From Bryobacterales bacterium (GTDB lineage: Bacteria; Acidobacteriota; Terriglobia; Bryobacterales; Bryobacteraceae): a stretch of 35,870 nucleotides of DNA. Shown here in pieces: positions 7,307-15,008 of the stretch. A program made the position numbers and the translations under genes. The notes beneath the pieces are model-generated. The model had not been told where the DNA came from. It was given only the letters and a program-made list of their open reading frames with translations, and did not search any database. The stretch is from NCBI GenBank assembly GCA_009697455.1, contig SHUI01000012.1, forward strand, positions 1-35,870, in the 5' to 3' direction. Numbering within the stretch: position 1 is the stretch's first letter; each line of letters starts with the position of its first letter.

Positions 7307-9503
7307 TTCGCCAAATGCTCCGCCCATAGGTTGCCACCCACAACGTTCCTTCACCTTCGTGATAGACCAAGTCCGCGGCCATCACATTGGGAAGGTTCCG
7401 GCTGAGGTTGACCCACGAGTTTCCTCCGTCATAGGTTACAAAAACCCCGGTATCGTTCGAGACGTAGAGCGCATCCGGATCGTCCGCCGGAACGACAATG
7501 GCGCTGTGCGGGACGTCAGGCAGTTTGCCTTGGTCAATATCCGTCCACGACAGACCGGCGTCGCTTGAACGGAACACGTGCGAGCTTCCTTTCCCTGCCG
7601 TGGTCACGAAGACAGTCGATTCCTGCGATGGATGCGTCTCGATCCGGCTTACCAGCCTTCCGGGCATTTGCGCTCCCGCCAGGTTTCCTGACCATGATTT
7701 GCCGCCATCCACGCTCCGGAACAAGCCTCCGTTCTCGGTTCCCACGTAGACATACTTCGAATTCGCCGCGGCTACTTCAATAGCCGTAATCGAGCTGCCA
7801 TCCAGACCGCCTGAGACCGGCTTCCAAAGACTGCCCTCGTTGGTTGTTTTCCATACGCGCGACGTTCCGGTAAACACCGTCTTCGGTTTATTCGGATCGA
7901 TCGTGATGTAGCACATCCAGATGGCGTCACGCTCCGCCTTGGTCGCGGGCGGGGACACGTCCGTCGGCTCCGCGGAGCCTCGAAAGCGGAAAATGTTGAA
8001 GTTGTAATAGGAGGCGTAGCGGCGGGTGGCGCGTTGCGGATTGTAGACCATCCAGCCACCGTCGCCCCCAAGAATCTCTCCATGAGTGTCCGGCCTGCCA
8101 TCCTCTGTGACGCAGGTGCCGTTGTCCTGAGTTCCGCCGCCGAAACTCCTGGCATCCGTCGGCGCGACGTCAAAGTCGTAGTACATCGTGACGGCCAGTC
8201 CGTTGCTGCAATTCTTCCATTTCCGGCCGCCGTCGTCTGAACGGTCCATGCCGCCATCGTTGCAGTCGTACACGCGCCCGGGCGCGGCGGACGGCATCGC
8301 GAGGCAGTGATGATCGGCGTGCGCGTATTTTTCGGCGCCCCGTTCCGCATCCCAGTGCGTCACCTGCCGCCAAGTGACGCCGCCGTCGGTGGTGCGATGC
8401 AGGTCGACCCCGCCGCAGAGAACATGCCCGGCATTCGTGGGATGCACCGCAATGGTGATACCGTACGACATCTGGCCCTCACGGCGGAAATGCGTTCCAC
8501 CGATGCTCGACCATGTGTCGCCCATGTCCTTGCTGACAAACACGCCCAACACCCCGTCGTTATCGTTCGAAGCGATGGCGTAAACGGTTCGGGGTTCAGA
8601 GGGCGCGATGGCGAGGCTTGTTCGCCTGAACAACTCGGGGCTTGGAAGCTTCCCGGTGAGGTGGATCCAGGTGACCCCGCCGTCGGTCGTCCGCCATATG
8701 CCGCTCCTGATGCCGCGTTCATAAACGGCGGCAAAGATGATGCCGTGCTGTTTCGGATGAAACGCTATTGCGTGACAGAAATAGCCGTTCGGGGAGATGA
8801 AGTTTTCCCGCCTCTACGTCACTCCGCCGTCGGTCGTGACGAACATGCCCGAAGAACCGGTGTCGCTATGACTTACGCCTCCGGCGCGGATATGCAAGGA
8901 GTCGAACGGATCGACTGCAATCGTACCGATGCGCCCGGGAAGTCCGTATTGCTTTACGGGAGCCCAAAGCGTCCAGGAATCGCCGCTGTCGGTGGAGCGA
9001 TAAATTCCTGCGCCGGGATAGGAATCGGCGGATAGATTCGCCTCTCCGGTTCCGCAGTAGAGAACGTTTGGCGAGCGAGCGTCAATGGCGAGCGAACCAA
9101 CGTTGAGGCTCTCCTGCTTGTGCCATAGACCGGACCAGGTAACTCCTCCATCCTTGCTCCGCCACACGCCGCCGCCGGCCGAGCCAACCCAAATTGCGTC
9201 CGGATTCGTGGGGTGGACAACCACGCTCGTGAGCCGGCCTCCTACGTTCGAAGGCCCCATGCTCTCCCATTGCCTGCTGGCGGCCAATGGCGGGTGCAAT
9301 GGCGCGGGACCTGCCGCCGAGGCCCGCTGTACCATCAGGTGATCGCCATCGGCGTCGCGAAAAGGCCACGCCGCGCGGGCCCGGAACCATGCCGCGCGTT
9401 TCTTGTGAGTACTCTTGCGTGGTCCGGGAATGGTCTTTTTCTTGCCTGGTCCGGCGGCCAAGGGCTTTGGCGTCGGCTGCCCGCGGCCGGTCTTTTTTGC
9501 CAT
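7293..9503 (-). pseudogene. Asp-box (BNR/sortilin-like) beta-propeller protein with an in-frame TAG at codon 230
   Basis: One continuous frame of 737 codons starts at the ATG at 9503 (GGAAGGAG ribosome binding site) and is interrupted only by TAG at 8814-8816. On both sides the frame encodes the same propeller fold. I count eleven Asp-box motifs of the type S/T-x-D-x-G-x-x-W, for example SKDGGVTW, TTDGGVTW, SVDGGKSW and TYDGGNSW. In the third box the amber codon stands exactly where the other ten have Trp, so a single TGG to TAG change explains it. If TAG stops translation, only the first 229 residues are made; a second initiation at a TTG near 8633 is possible but unsupported. Odd for the family, the N-terminus lacks a signal peptide and is Lys/Pro rich (KKTGRGQPTPKP, GPGKKKTIPGPRK). 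Related proteins are glycosidase-like or ligand-binding propellers. Confidence 0.8.
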
Positions 9504-9505
9504 GG

Positions 9506-9772
9506 CTAGGACTCCTTCCGCGACTGACGGAACCAGTGCATCGCCGTTGCGGACACCGCCGCCGTTGCGGCCACCAGCGGTACGTCGAAGAGCAGGAATC
9601 CCCAACTGAGCCGGAACTCGCCGCTGACCACGGTTGCGAACCCGCCGAGCGCAACGGACAACAACACACCAGCGCGCAAACGCACTCCCGGACTCAGATA
9701 GCCCAGCGCCGAGCCGAGCAACAATCCACTGAACACGGGAAATAACTCAGCGTAATCCGTGAGTGATTCCAT
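9506..9772 (-). CDS. Small integral membrane protein (88 residues)
   Basis: The ATG at 9772 is chosen because AGGGAGG lies upstream at normal spacing; a longer open frame to 9958 has no such signal. The protein has about three hydrophobic segments: LFPVFSGLLLGSALGYL, a middle VLLSVALGGFATVV and LLFDVPLVAATAAVSATAM. It ends in a basic tail (WFRQSRKES). I do not recognise the family. Its stop is two bases before the ATG of the Asp-box protein gene, so the two are almost certainly co-transcribed and may work together, for example as anchor and propeller. Confidence 0.65.
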   Translation of the reverse strand: MESLTDYAELFPVFSGLLLGSALGYLSPGVRLRAGVLLSVALGGFATVVSGEFRLSWGFLLFDVPLVAATAAVSATAMHWFRQSRKES

Positions 9773-10012
9773 ATGCGCGAACCTCCCTGGCTGCGATTCT
9801 TCACAATAGCGCAATCGTTTCAATTCCGGCGTAACGGCACCAGAGGGTCGACGCGCGAAGCCCGTCACGCTGCGGCGCGCGCGCTGTTGTGAATGAGATC
9901 CGCCAAACTGACTTCCTTTTTCTTGAAACCAGTTGCGGTTTTTCGGCGCCTGCCCCATTCAGCCTGCCCGCGACCGCTTCCGGCTGGGCGAACTGCCCCT
10001 CGGAATTGGCGT

Positions 10013-10018
10013 TATACT
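10013..10018 (+). promoter_or_regulatory. -10 element upstream of two hairpins
   Basis: TATACT, the same hexamer as before the 6986 gene. Transcription would begin near 10025, which is the first base of the hairpin described next. No good -35 is visible. Confidence 0.35.
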
Positions 10019-10024
10019 CGCTAC

Positions 10025-10077
10025 CGGAGAGCGCCCGCTCTCCGTTTCACGCTGAACCAACACACATCCTGTGTTGG
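10025..10077 (+). ncRNA. Tandem hairpins, possible structured leader or small RNA
   Basis: Hairpin 1 is CGGAGAGCG / CGCTCTCCG (10025-10033 and 10036-10044) followed by TTTC. Hairpin 2 is CCAACACA / TGTGTTGG (10057-10064 and 10070-10077) with a 5-base loop. Both are perfect. They follow a -10-like TATACT and precede the PSD1 gene. They could be a leader regulating that operon or a short RNA ending at a hairpin. They match no riboswitch class that I recognise. Confidence 0.4.
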
Positions 10078-10087
10078 ATACCGGTCC

Positions 10088-10117
10088 TTGACTTTGCCCC
10101 TTTCGCGGCATGATACT
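10088..10117 (+). promoter_or_regulatory. Putative promoter for the PSD1-DUF1501-FGE operon
   Basis: TTGACT (10088-10093), an 18-base spacer and GATACT (10112-10117). The start would be near 10124, giving a 32-base leader that carries GGGGGG before the TTG start codon at 10156. Confidence 0.45.
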
Positions 10118-10155
10118 ACTCGCAGGTGCGTCCTCGACGTCCTGGGGGGTAACTA

Positions 10156-12027
10156 TTGCTACGTCTAGCCTTCATCCTGCCACTGACGGTGGCGTTTTGC
10201 TGCGCCGCGGAAGTTCCGAAGCAGAAAAGCAAGCCGGCTGACGCCTCCAACATGTCCTCGGACGTGCACGGGTCCCTCTTTCAAGGGCCGAAGTCCATGG
10301 ACGCAGGCGCGGCGACCGCCCGGCTTGCCGCTTCGCTTCCATCCGCCGCGCAGTCCGAAAGCGTTCCGCTCCGGAGCTTCATCGACAACCGCATCTTCGG
10401 CAAAATGCAGAAGGACGGCGTGCCGCACGCTCCCATTTCGACCGATCAGGAGTTTTTCCGCCGCGTGACGCTCGATCTTACAGGGCAGATCCCCGCGGCT
10501 GCGGATCTTCGGGCGTTTCTCGGCGACACATCTCCGGCAAAGCGCGCGAAGTTGATCGACAAGCTGATCGGTAGTCCGGCGTTCGTCGACAAGTGGGCCT
10601 ACTTCTACATGGACCTCCTGCGCGCCAACGGCAAGATGGGCCGGGGCATCAATCTGTTCCACTACACGCTCCGGGAAAGCCTCGCCTCGGACCGGGCATA
10701 CGACGATTTCGCGCGCTCCCTGATCAACAGCTCGGCCAAGAGCAATTACGTCGTGGCGTCCGTGAATCCAATCGTTCGCGAGCACGTCGAGGGTAAGCCC
10801 GGACAGGAAGAAGGTCCCAACGATCTGCGGAAGATCCATCAGATGGACACCCACGACGAGCTTTCGATCCTGTTCGGCCGTGTGTTCTTGGGCATTAATC
10901 TCTCTTGCATCGCCTGTCATGACGGAGCGGCACACCTTGAGAAGGTTAACGTCTATTTGAGCAGGCAGAAGCGGACGGATTTTTTCCGTCAGGCCGCGTT
11001 TCTGGGTAACACGCGATACATCCCGCACGTCGAGCACACCGAAGCCATCATGGGACACTCCCTGGTGGACGACCTGAACGTTGGCTACAACACCAAGGCC
11101 GACAGCATGCTTCGCATGAAACGCATGGGTGGTGAAGGCACTCCTAAGTTCCTTCTCACGAATGAGGCCCTCGCGGGCGGGGCGGAGCCGCGAGACGAGT
11201 TCGCCCGGATGATGACCAGCCACCCGCAGTTCGCGCGCGCCACCGTCAACATGTTCTGGTCGAAGTTGATGGGTGTCGGCATTGTCGAGCCGGTCGACGA
11301 ATTCGACCTTGCCAGGCAGGATCCGGATCGCGTCCCTGCCGGCTGGCAGCTTCAGCCCTCCCATCCTGAATTGCTGAACGAACTGGCCGCCCACTTCCGG
11401 AAGAACAACCACAGCCTGCATTCGCTGTTCCGCGTGATCTGCAATTCAAGCGCCTACCAGCTTTCCGCGCGGTTCCCCGGCGAGTGGAAAGATTCCTACA
11501 CGCGCTACTACGCGCGCAAGTACGCCCGCATGTTGACCGCGGAGGAAATTCACGATTCGATCACGATTGCTACCGGACGCCCGGGCAGCTTCGGCGGCGG
11601 ACGGCGTAGAAAGGTACAGAACGACGACGATCCGCCCGGGCCTACCGTGACCATGGCAATGCAGTCCGCGATGCCCCGCGCGCAGGGAGAACTCAAGAGC
11701 TTCCTGAACGCCTTTGGCCAAGCCAATCGTGGGACTCCGGCTAAGCCCTCGCAGGCCTCGCCCCTGCAACCGATCATGCTCATGCGGTCGCCCGTTGTCA
11801 ACGACCGGGTTCTCGCTGAGAAAGACAGCCGCGTGCAGCGGTTGCTCGATAGCTATCAGGATAACGGCAAGGTTGTCGAAGAGCTATTCCTTGCTACCCT
11901 GTCCCGCGAGCCGGTTCCCGAGGAAAAGGCTCTGGCGGTTTCATTCCTCGACAGGAACCGCGTGACGGGCGCGCAAAACGTCGAGTGGGCGCTGCTGAAT
12001 CTGGTCGAGTTTCTATACAACTTTTAA
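10156..12027 (+). CDS. DUF1549/DUF1553 (PSD1-type) secreted protein
   Basis: A 623-residue protein starting at TTG, chosen because of the GGGGGG ribosome binding site 7 bases upstream and because it gives a signal peptide (LRLAFILPLTVAFCCAAE). DUF1549 spans about residues 70-260 (FFRRVTLDLTGQIPAAADLR, then DKLIGSPAFVDKWAYFYMDL). DUF1553 spans about 335-620 (DEFARMMTSHPQFARATVNM near its start, NSSAYQLSARFPGEW later). A single CxxCH (CIACH, about 251-255) could bind heme c. These proteins are found in Planctomycetes, Verrucomicrobia and Acidobacteriota, nearly always beside a DUF1501 gene, as here, 9 bases downstream. Their biochemical role is not established; polysaccharide processing is often suggested. 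Confidence 0.92.
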   Translation: MLRLAFILPLTVAFCCAAEVPKQKSKPADASNMSSDVHGSLFQGPKSMDAGAATARLAASLPSAAQSESVPLRSFIDNRIFGKMQKDGVPHAPISTDQEFFRRVTLDLTGQIPAAADLRAFLGDTSPAKRAKLIDKLIGSPAFVDKWAYFYMDLLRANGKMGRGINLFHYTLRESLASDRAYDDFARSLINSSAKSNYVVASVNPIVREHVEGKPGQEEGPNDLRKIHQMDTHDELSILFGRVFLGINLSCIACHDGAAHLEKVNVYLSRQKRTDFFRQAAFLGNTRYIPHVEHTEAIMGHSLVDDLNVGYNTKADSMLRMKRMGGEGTPKFLLTNEALAGGAEPRDEFARMMTSHPQFARATVNMFWSKLMGVGIVEPVDEFDLARQDPDRVPAGWQLQPSHPELLNELAAHFRKNNHSLHSLFRVICNSSAYQLSARFPGEWKDSYTRYYARKYARMLTAEEIHDSITIATGRPGSFGGGRRRKVQNDDDPPGPTVTMAMQSAMPRAQGELKSFLNAFGQANRGTPAKPSQASPLQPIMLMRSPVVNDRVLAEKDSRVQRLLDSYQDNGKVVEELFLATLSREPVPEEKALAVSFLDRNRVTGAQNVEWALLNLVEFLYNF

Positions 12028-12036
12028 GGAGCGGCG

Positions 12037-13443
12037 ATGAGCGATCCTAAACGAGTCAGCGATCTGATTCCAACCCGCCGTGAGCTTCTGAAGTACGGCG
12101 GATTCGGCTTGGCCGGCGCTTCGCTTGAAGGTGTCTGGCCCATGAAACTCCGAGCCGCCGATTCGGGCCGCGGGAAAACTCCGCGCGGAAACGCCCGAAA
12201 CGTTGTCTTTTTCGAGATTTCTGGCGCCATCAGCCATCTGGACACTTTTGACTTCAAGGACAACGTCGCGACGCCAAAGGATTTCCAGGTCCGCAAGATT
12301 AGCACGGGCATTCACTTTCCCGTGAACATGTTCCCCCGCATGGAAAAGGTGATGGACCGCATCGCGATCCAGCGCTCGCTCGTCAGTCACGAAGAAGTGC
12401 ACTTGCGGGGTCAGTATTACGTGCAGGCAGGCCGCCAGTTGAACGTGGCCTTTGCGCGGGAAATTCCATCGGTCGGATCGGTTGTCGCCGCCGAGCTTGA
12501 GAAGTTCCGGCGCGACGCCGATACTTTTCCAACTTACGTCTCGTTTAATTTGGAAACGAATCAGGTAGGCGCGCTCTCCACTGGTTTCCTCCCGCCGCGC
12601 TACTCGGTATTCGATCTGAACGCGCAGTCGGCTTTGAGCGGCATGTCGCTTGACCAGAAGGCCGTCGAGTTGATTGAAGAACGGTGGCGGGTGCTGTCGA
12701 AGCTTCGAGAGATTCGTGGCAGCATGAGCAGCTACGGGCGCGACGTCGAGGCCTACGAAGACTTCAGCGGCACTGCCAAGCGCCTTCTTACGGACTCGCG
12801 CTGGCCCACGACGTTCAAAGTTACCGGTGAAGACACGAAGCGTTACGGCAACACCGGCGTCGGCATCGCGAGCGCTCTCACCCGCAATGTGCTGGCGCAG
12901 GACGCGGGCACCCGTTACGTACATATCTGCCACCACGGATGGGACCATCACAAGAACATCTGGGACAAGTCGAATTCCGACAACCACTACAAGTTGATTT
13001 CCGATTTCGATCCCGCCGCGGCCAGTCTGATAGAGGATCTCGCCGCGACGCCATCGAAGGCGACGCCCGGAAAGACGCTCCTCGACGAAACTCTGGTCGT
13101 GCTGATGAGCGAATTCGGCCGCACGCCGGGACCGTTAAACCATCTCGCCGGCCGCGACCATCACAAGCATGTGTTCCCCGCCATGTTCGCCGGAGCCGGT
13201 GTCAAGGGCGGACTGGTGCTGGGCGCGTCCGATAGCGAGGGCAGAACCTGCGCGGAAACCGGGTGGAAGCATAAGGCGCAGCCGCGCATTGAGAACGTCG
13301 TGGCCACGATCTATTCGGCGCTCGGCATCGACTGGTCGAAAGAGGTTCACAATCTTCCTTCGGGACGAACCTACGCCTACGTCGATCAACTCGGCGCAAA
13401 TGGGATTATCCCCACGGATGAGCTTTCGAATATCTACGGTTAG
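12037..13443 (+). CDS. DUF1501 family protein with Tat signal
   Basis: A 468-residue protein with AAGGAG before the ATG. The N-terminus has a twin-arginine motif (TRRELLKYGGFGLAGASL, about residues 13-30), so a folded, probably metal-containing product is exported. DUF1501 belongs to the alkaline phosphatase/sulfatase-like superfamily. Matching features are the HHGWDHHKNIWDKSN segment, the VVLMSEFGRTPG segment and the GRDHHKHVFPAMFAGAGVKG segment, whose His and Asp/Glu residues are likely metal ligands. It follows the PSD1 gene by 9 bases, the usual arrangement. The substrate is unknown. The last 26 bases overlap the start of the FGE-like gene. Confidence 0.92.
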   Translation: MSDPKRVSDLIPTRRELLKYGGFGLAGASLEGVWPMKLRAADSGRGKTPRGNARNVVFFEISGAISHLDTFDFKDNVATPKDFQVRKISTGIHFPVNMFPRMEKVMDRIAIQRSLVSHEEVHLRGQYYVQAGRQLNVAFAREIPSVGSVVAAELEKFRRDADTFPTYVSFNLETNQVGALSTGFLPPRYSVFDLNAQSALSGMSLDQKAVELIEERWRVLSKLREIRGSMSSYGRDVEAYEDFSGTAKRLLTDSRWPTTFKVTGEDTKRYGNTGVGIASALTRNVLAQDAGTRYVHICHHGWDHHKNIWDKSNSDNHYKLISDFDPAAASLIEDLAATPSKATPGKTLLDETLVVLMSEFGRTPGPLNHLAGRDHHKHVFPAMFAGAGVKGGLVLGASDSEGRTCAETGWKHKAQPRIENVVATIYSALGIDWSKEVHNLPSGRTYAYVDQLGANGIIPTDELSNIYG

Positions 13444-14206
13444 CGGTTGTCTTCTCTCGTTCTGCGCTGCCGCCATCTTCGCGGCCGAGCCTGGGATGGT
13501 CTTCATTCCCGGCGCAGAATTTTCGCGCGGCCGCACCTACGATTGGCCGGACGAGAAGCTCATCTGGTATCCCACGCCGTTCAAAGACGACCTCCCGGTC
13601 CGCAAGATCGCCGTCGATCCGTTCTACATGGACGAGTTCGAAGTCACCAATCGGCGCTACGCGGCTTTCGTCAACGCCACCCGCCACAAGCCGCCTTACC
13701 ACTGGCGCAACGGAGAAGTTGCTCCCGCAATGGAGAAGCGGCCCGTGGTCAACGTGAGTTGGGACGACGCTTCTGCGTTCTGTGCCTGGGAAGGAAAACG
13801 CCTGCCGACGGAGGCTGAGTGGGAGCGTGCTTGCCGCGGTCCCGCCGATGGGCTCAAATACCCCTGGGGCAACGCGAATCCAACCACCGCGCTTGCGGTT
13901 TATGGTCTTGATAACGGCGCGGTGGACGTGGGGTCGAAGCCGAGGAACGCGTTCGGTCTCGGTGACATGATCGGCAACGTTTGGGAGTGGAACGCGGACT
14001 GGTACGGGCGTACGTATTACGAGGCCGCGCCGCCGAAGAACCCGCCGGGTCCGGGCGAGGGCCGGTACCGGGTCTTGAGAGGCGGCTCCTGGTTCGACAC
14101 GCCCGAGACGTTCCTGACCAACTCCTATCGAAGCTGGGCTAGGCAAGCGGAACGCAGCCCCACCATCGGATTTCGTTGCGTCAAAAGCTTTGGCCGACCC
14201 CGCTAG
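13418..14206 (+). CDS. FGE/SUMF1-domain secreted protein lacking the catalytic cysteines
   Basis: A 262-residue protein. The ATG at 13418 gives a signal peptide (MSFRISTVSGCLLSFCAAAI...) and lies inside the end of the DUF1501 gene. The whole mature part is one sulfatase-modifying-factor domain: MVFIPGAEFSRG, FYMDEFEVTNRRYAAFV, VNVSWDDASAFCAWEGKRLP, TEAEWERACRG, GNVWEWNADWY, RVLRGGSW and a final IGFRCVK. True formylglycine-generating enzymes carry a copper-binding Cys pair in the C-terminal part. Here the region after GGSW (FDTPETFLTNSYRSWARQAE) has no Cys, so sulfatase activation is unlikely. A binding or structural role, or EgtB/PvdO-like chemistry, remains possible. It overlaps the convergent ATPase gene by 26 bases. 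Confidence 0.9.
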   Translation: MSFRISTVSGCLLSFCAAAIFAAEPGMVFIPGAEFSRGRTYDWPDEKLIWYPTPFKDDLPVRKIAVDPFYMDEFEVTNRRYAAFVNATRHKPPYHWRNGEVAPAMEKRPVVNVSWDDASAFCAWEGKRLPTEAEWERACRGPADGLKYPWGNANPTTALAVYGLDNGAVDVGSKPRNAFGLGDMIGNVWEWNADWYGRTYYEAAPPKNPPGPGEGRYRVLRGGSWFDTPETFLTNSYRSWARQAERSPTIGFRCVKSFGRPR

Positions 14207-15008
14207 GCTGCCCCACCCTCGGCAGCGCGTCGATCAATCGCCGGGTGTAAGGATGCGCCGGGCGCTCGAAGATCTGCTCTGCCGTTCCGCACTCGACGAT
14301 CCGGCCCCGTTCTAGCACGGCGGCGCGATGGCAAAGAGCCGCCACGGAAAGAAGGTCGTGCGAGATGTAAAGTATGGCCATGTTCAATTCGCGGTTCAGG
14401 CGTGCGAACAGATCGAGTACCTCGCGCTGGGTAATAAGGTCGAGCGCGCTCGTAGGTTCATCCGCAATCAGCAGGCGCGGACGGTGGATAACCGCCATGG
14501 CGATCAGCACACGCTGCGCCTGCCCCACGCTGATCTGACTCGGAACGCGGCGGAGAAAGCCCTCGTCGCACGGCAGATCGACGCTTTCGAGGAGTTGGAG
14601 TACCCGCGGCTTTGCGGCTTCCCATTCCTCCTCCGCATGCGCGCGCCAGGCTTCCTTGAGTTGCGCGCCGATTCGCAACGCGGGATTCAGCGACGAAAGC
14701 GGGCTCTGGGGAACCATGGCGATCTGCCGTCCGCGGATAGCGCGCATCTCGCGCTCGGAGGCCCATTCGAGGTCGCGGCCCTGGAACTTGATAGCGCCCG
14801 ACGCCGAGCCGCCTTTTACCCCGAGAAGCTTCAAAATGCACAGCGCGATCGTGCTTTTTCCGCAACCGCTCTGCCCTACCAATGCGAGAATCTCGCCCTG
14901 CTGAACATCGAAGCGGACGTCCTCAAGCACATGGGGACGGTTTGGGTAGCTGGCGTTGAGCGAAACCGACAGCAGAGGCGTTAGGCCGTTCATGGCCGTC
15001 TCGGACAT
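14181..15008 (-). CDS. Peptide-type ABC transporter ATP-binding protein
   Basis: A 275-residue cytoplasmic ATPase. Walker A is GQSGCGKS, the Q-loop MVPQSPLSSLNP, Walker B LLIADEPTSALD and the H-loop ISHD. The C-terminus has HPYTRRLIDALP, typical of oligopeptide/dipeptide (DppD/OppD-type) ATPases. The signature motif, normally LSGGQ, reads ISVGQAQR here, which is unusual. I place the start at the ATG at 15008, overlapping the stop of the binding-protein gene (TGATG). It is the last gene of a four-gene operon and the only ATPase in it, while most peptide systems have two, so it may act as a homodimer or share a partner encoded elsewhere. Confidence 0.9.
   Translation of the reverse strand: MSETAMNGLTPLLSVSLNASYPNRPHVLEDVRFDVQQGEILALVGQSGCGKSTIALCILKLLGVKGGSASGAIKFQGRDLEWASEREMRAIRGRQIAMVPQSPLSSLNPALRIGAQLKEAWRAHAEEEWEAAKPRVLQLLESVDLPCDEGFLRRVPSQISVGQAQRVLIAMAVIHRPRLLIADEPTSALDLITQREVLDLFARLNRELNMAILYISHDLLSVAALCHRAAVLERGRIVECGTAEQIFERPAHPYTRRLIDALPRVGQPSGVGQSF

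Larger units (their letters stand above)
9773..10155. other. 383-base divergent gap with a structured leader
   Basis: No gene is supported here. The part next to 10156 contains two candidate promoters and two consecutive hairpins (listed separately). The part next to 9772 contains the upstream region of the small membrane protein, where I find no clear promoter. Confidence 0.6.

Noticed and set aside
8814-8816. TAG as a recoded sense codon (for example pyrrolysine)
   Set aside because: Several genes here end in TAG with sensible C-termini, and the site expects Trp, so mutation or sequence error is simpler.
10165-11421. Minus-strand frame of 418 codons opposite the PSD1 gene
   Set aside because: Shadow of the real gene; no start context or domain.
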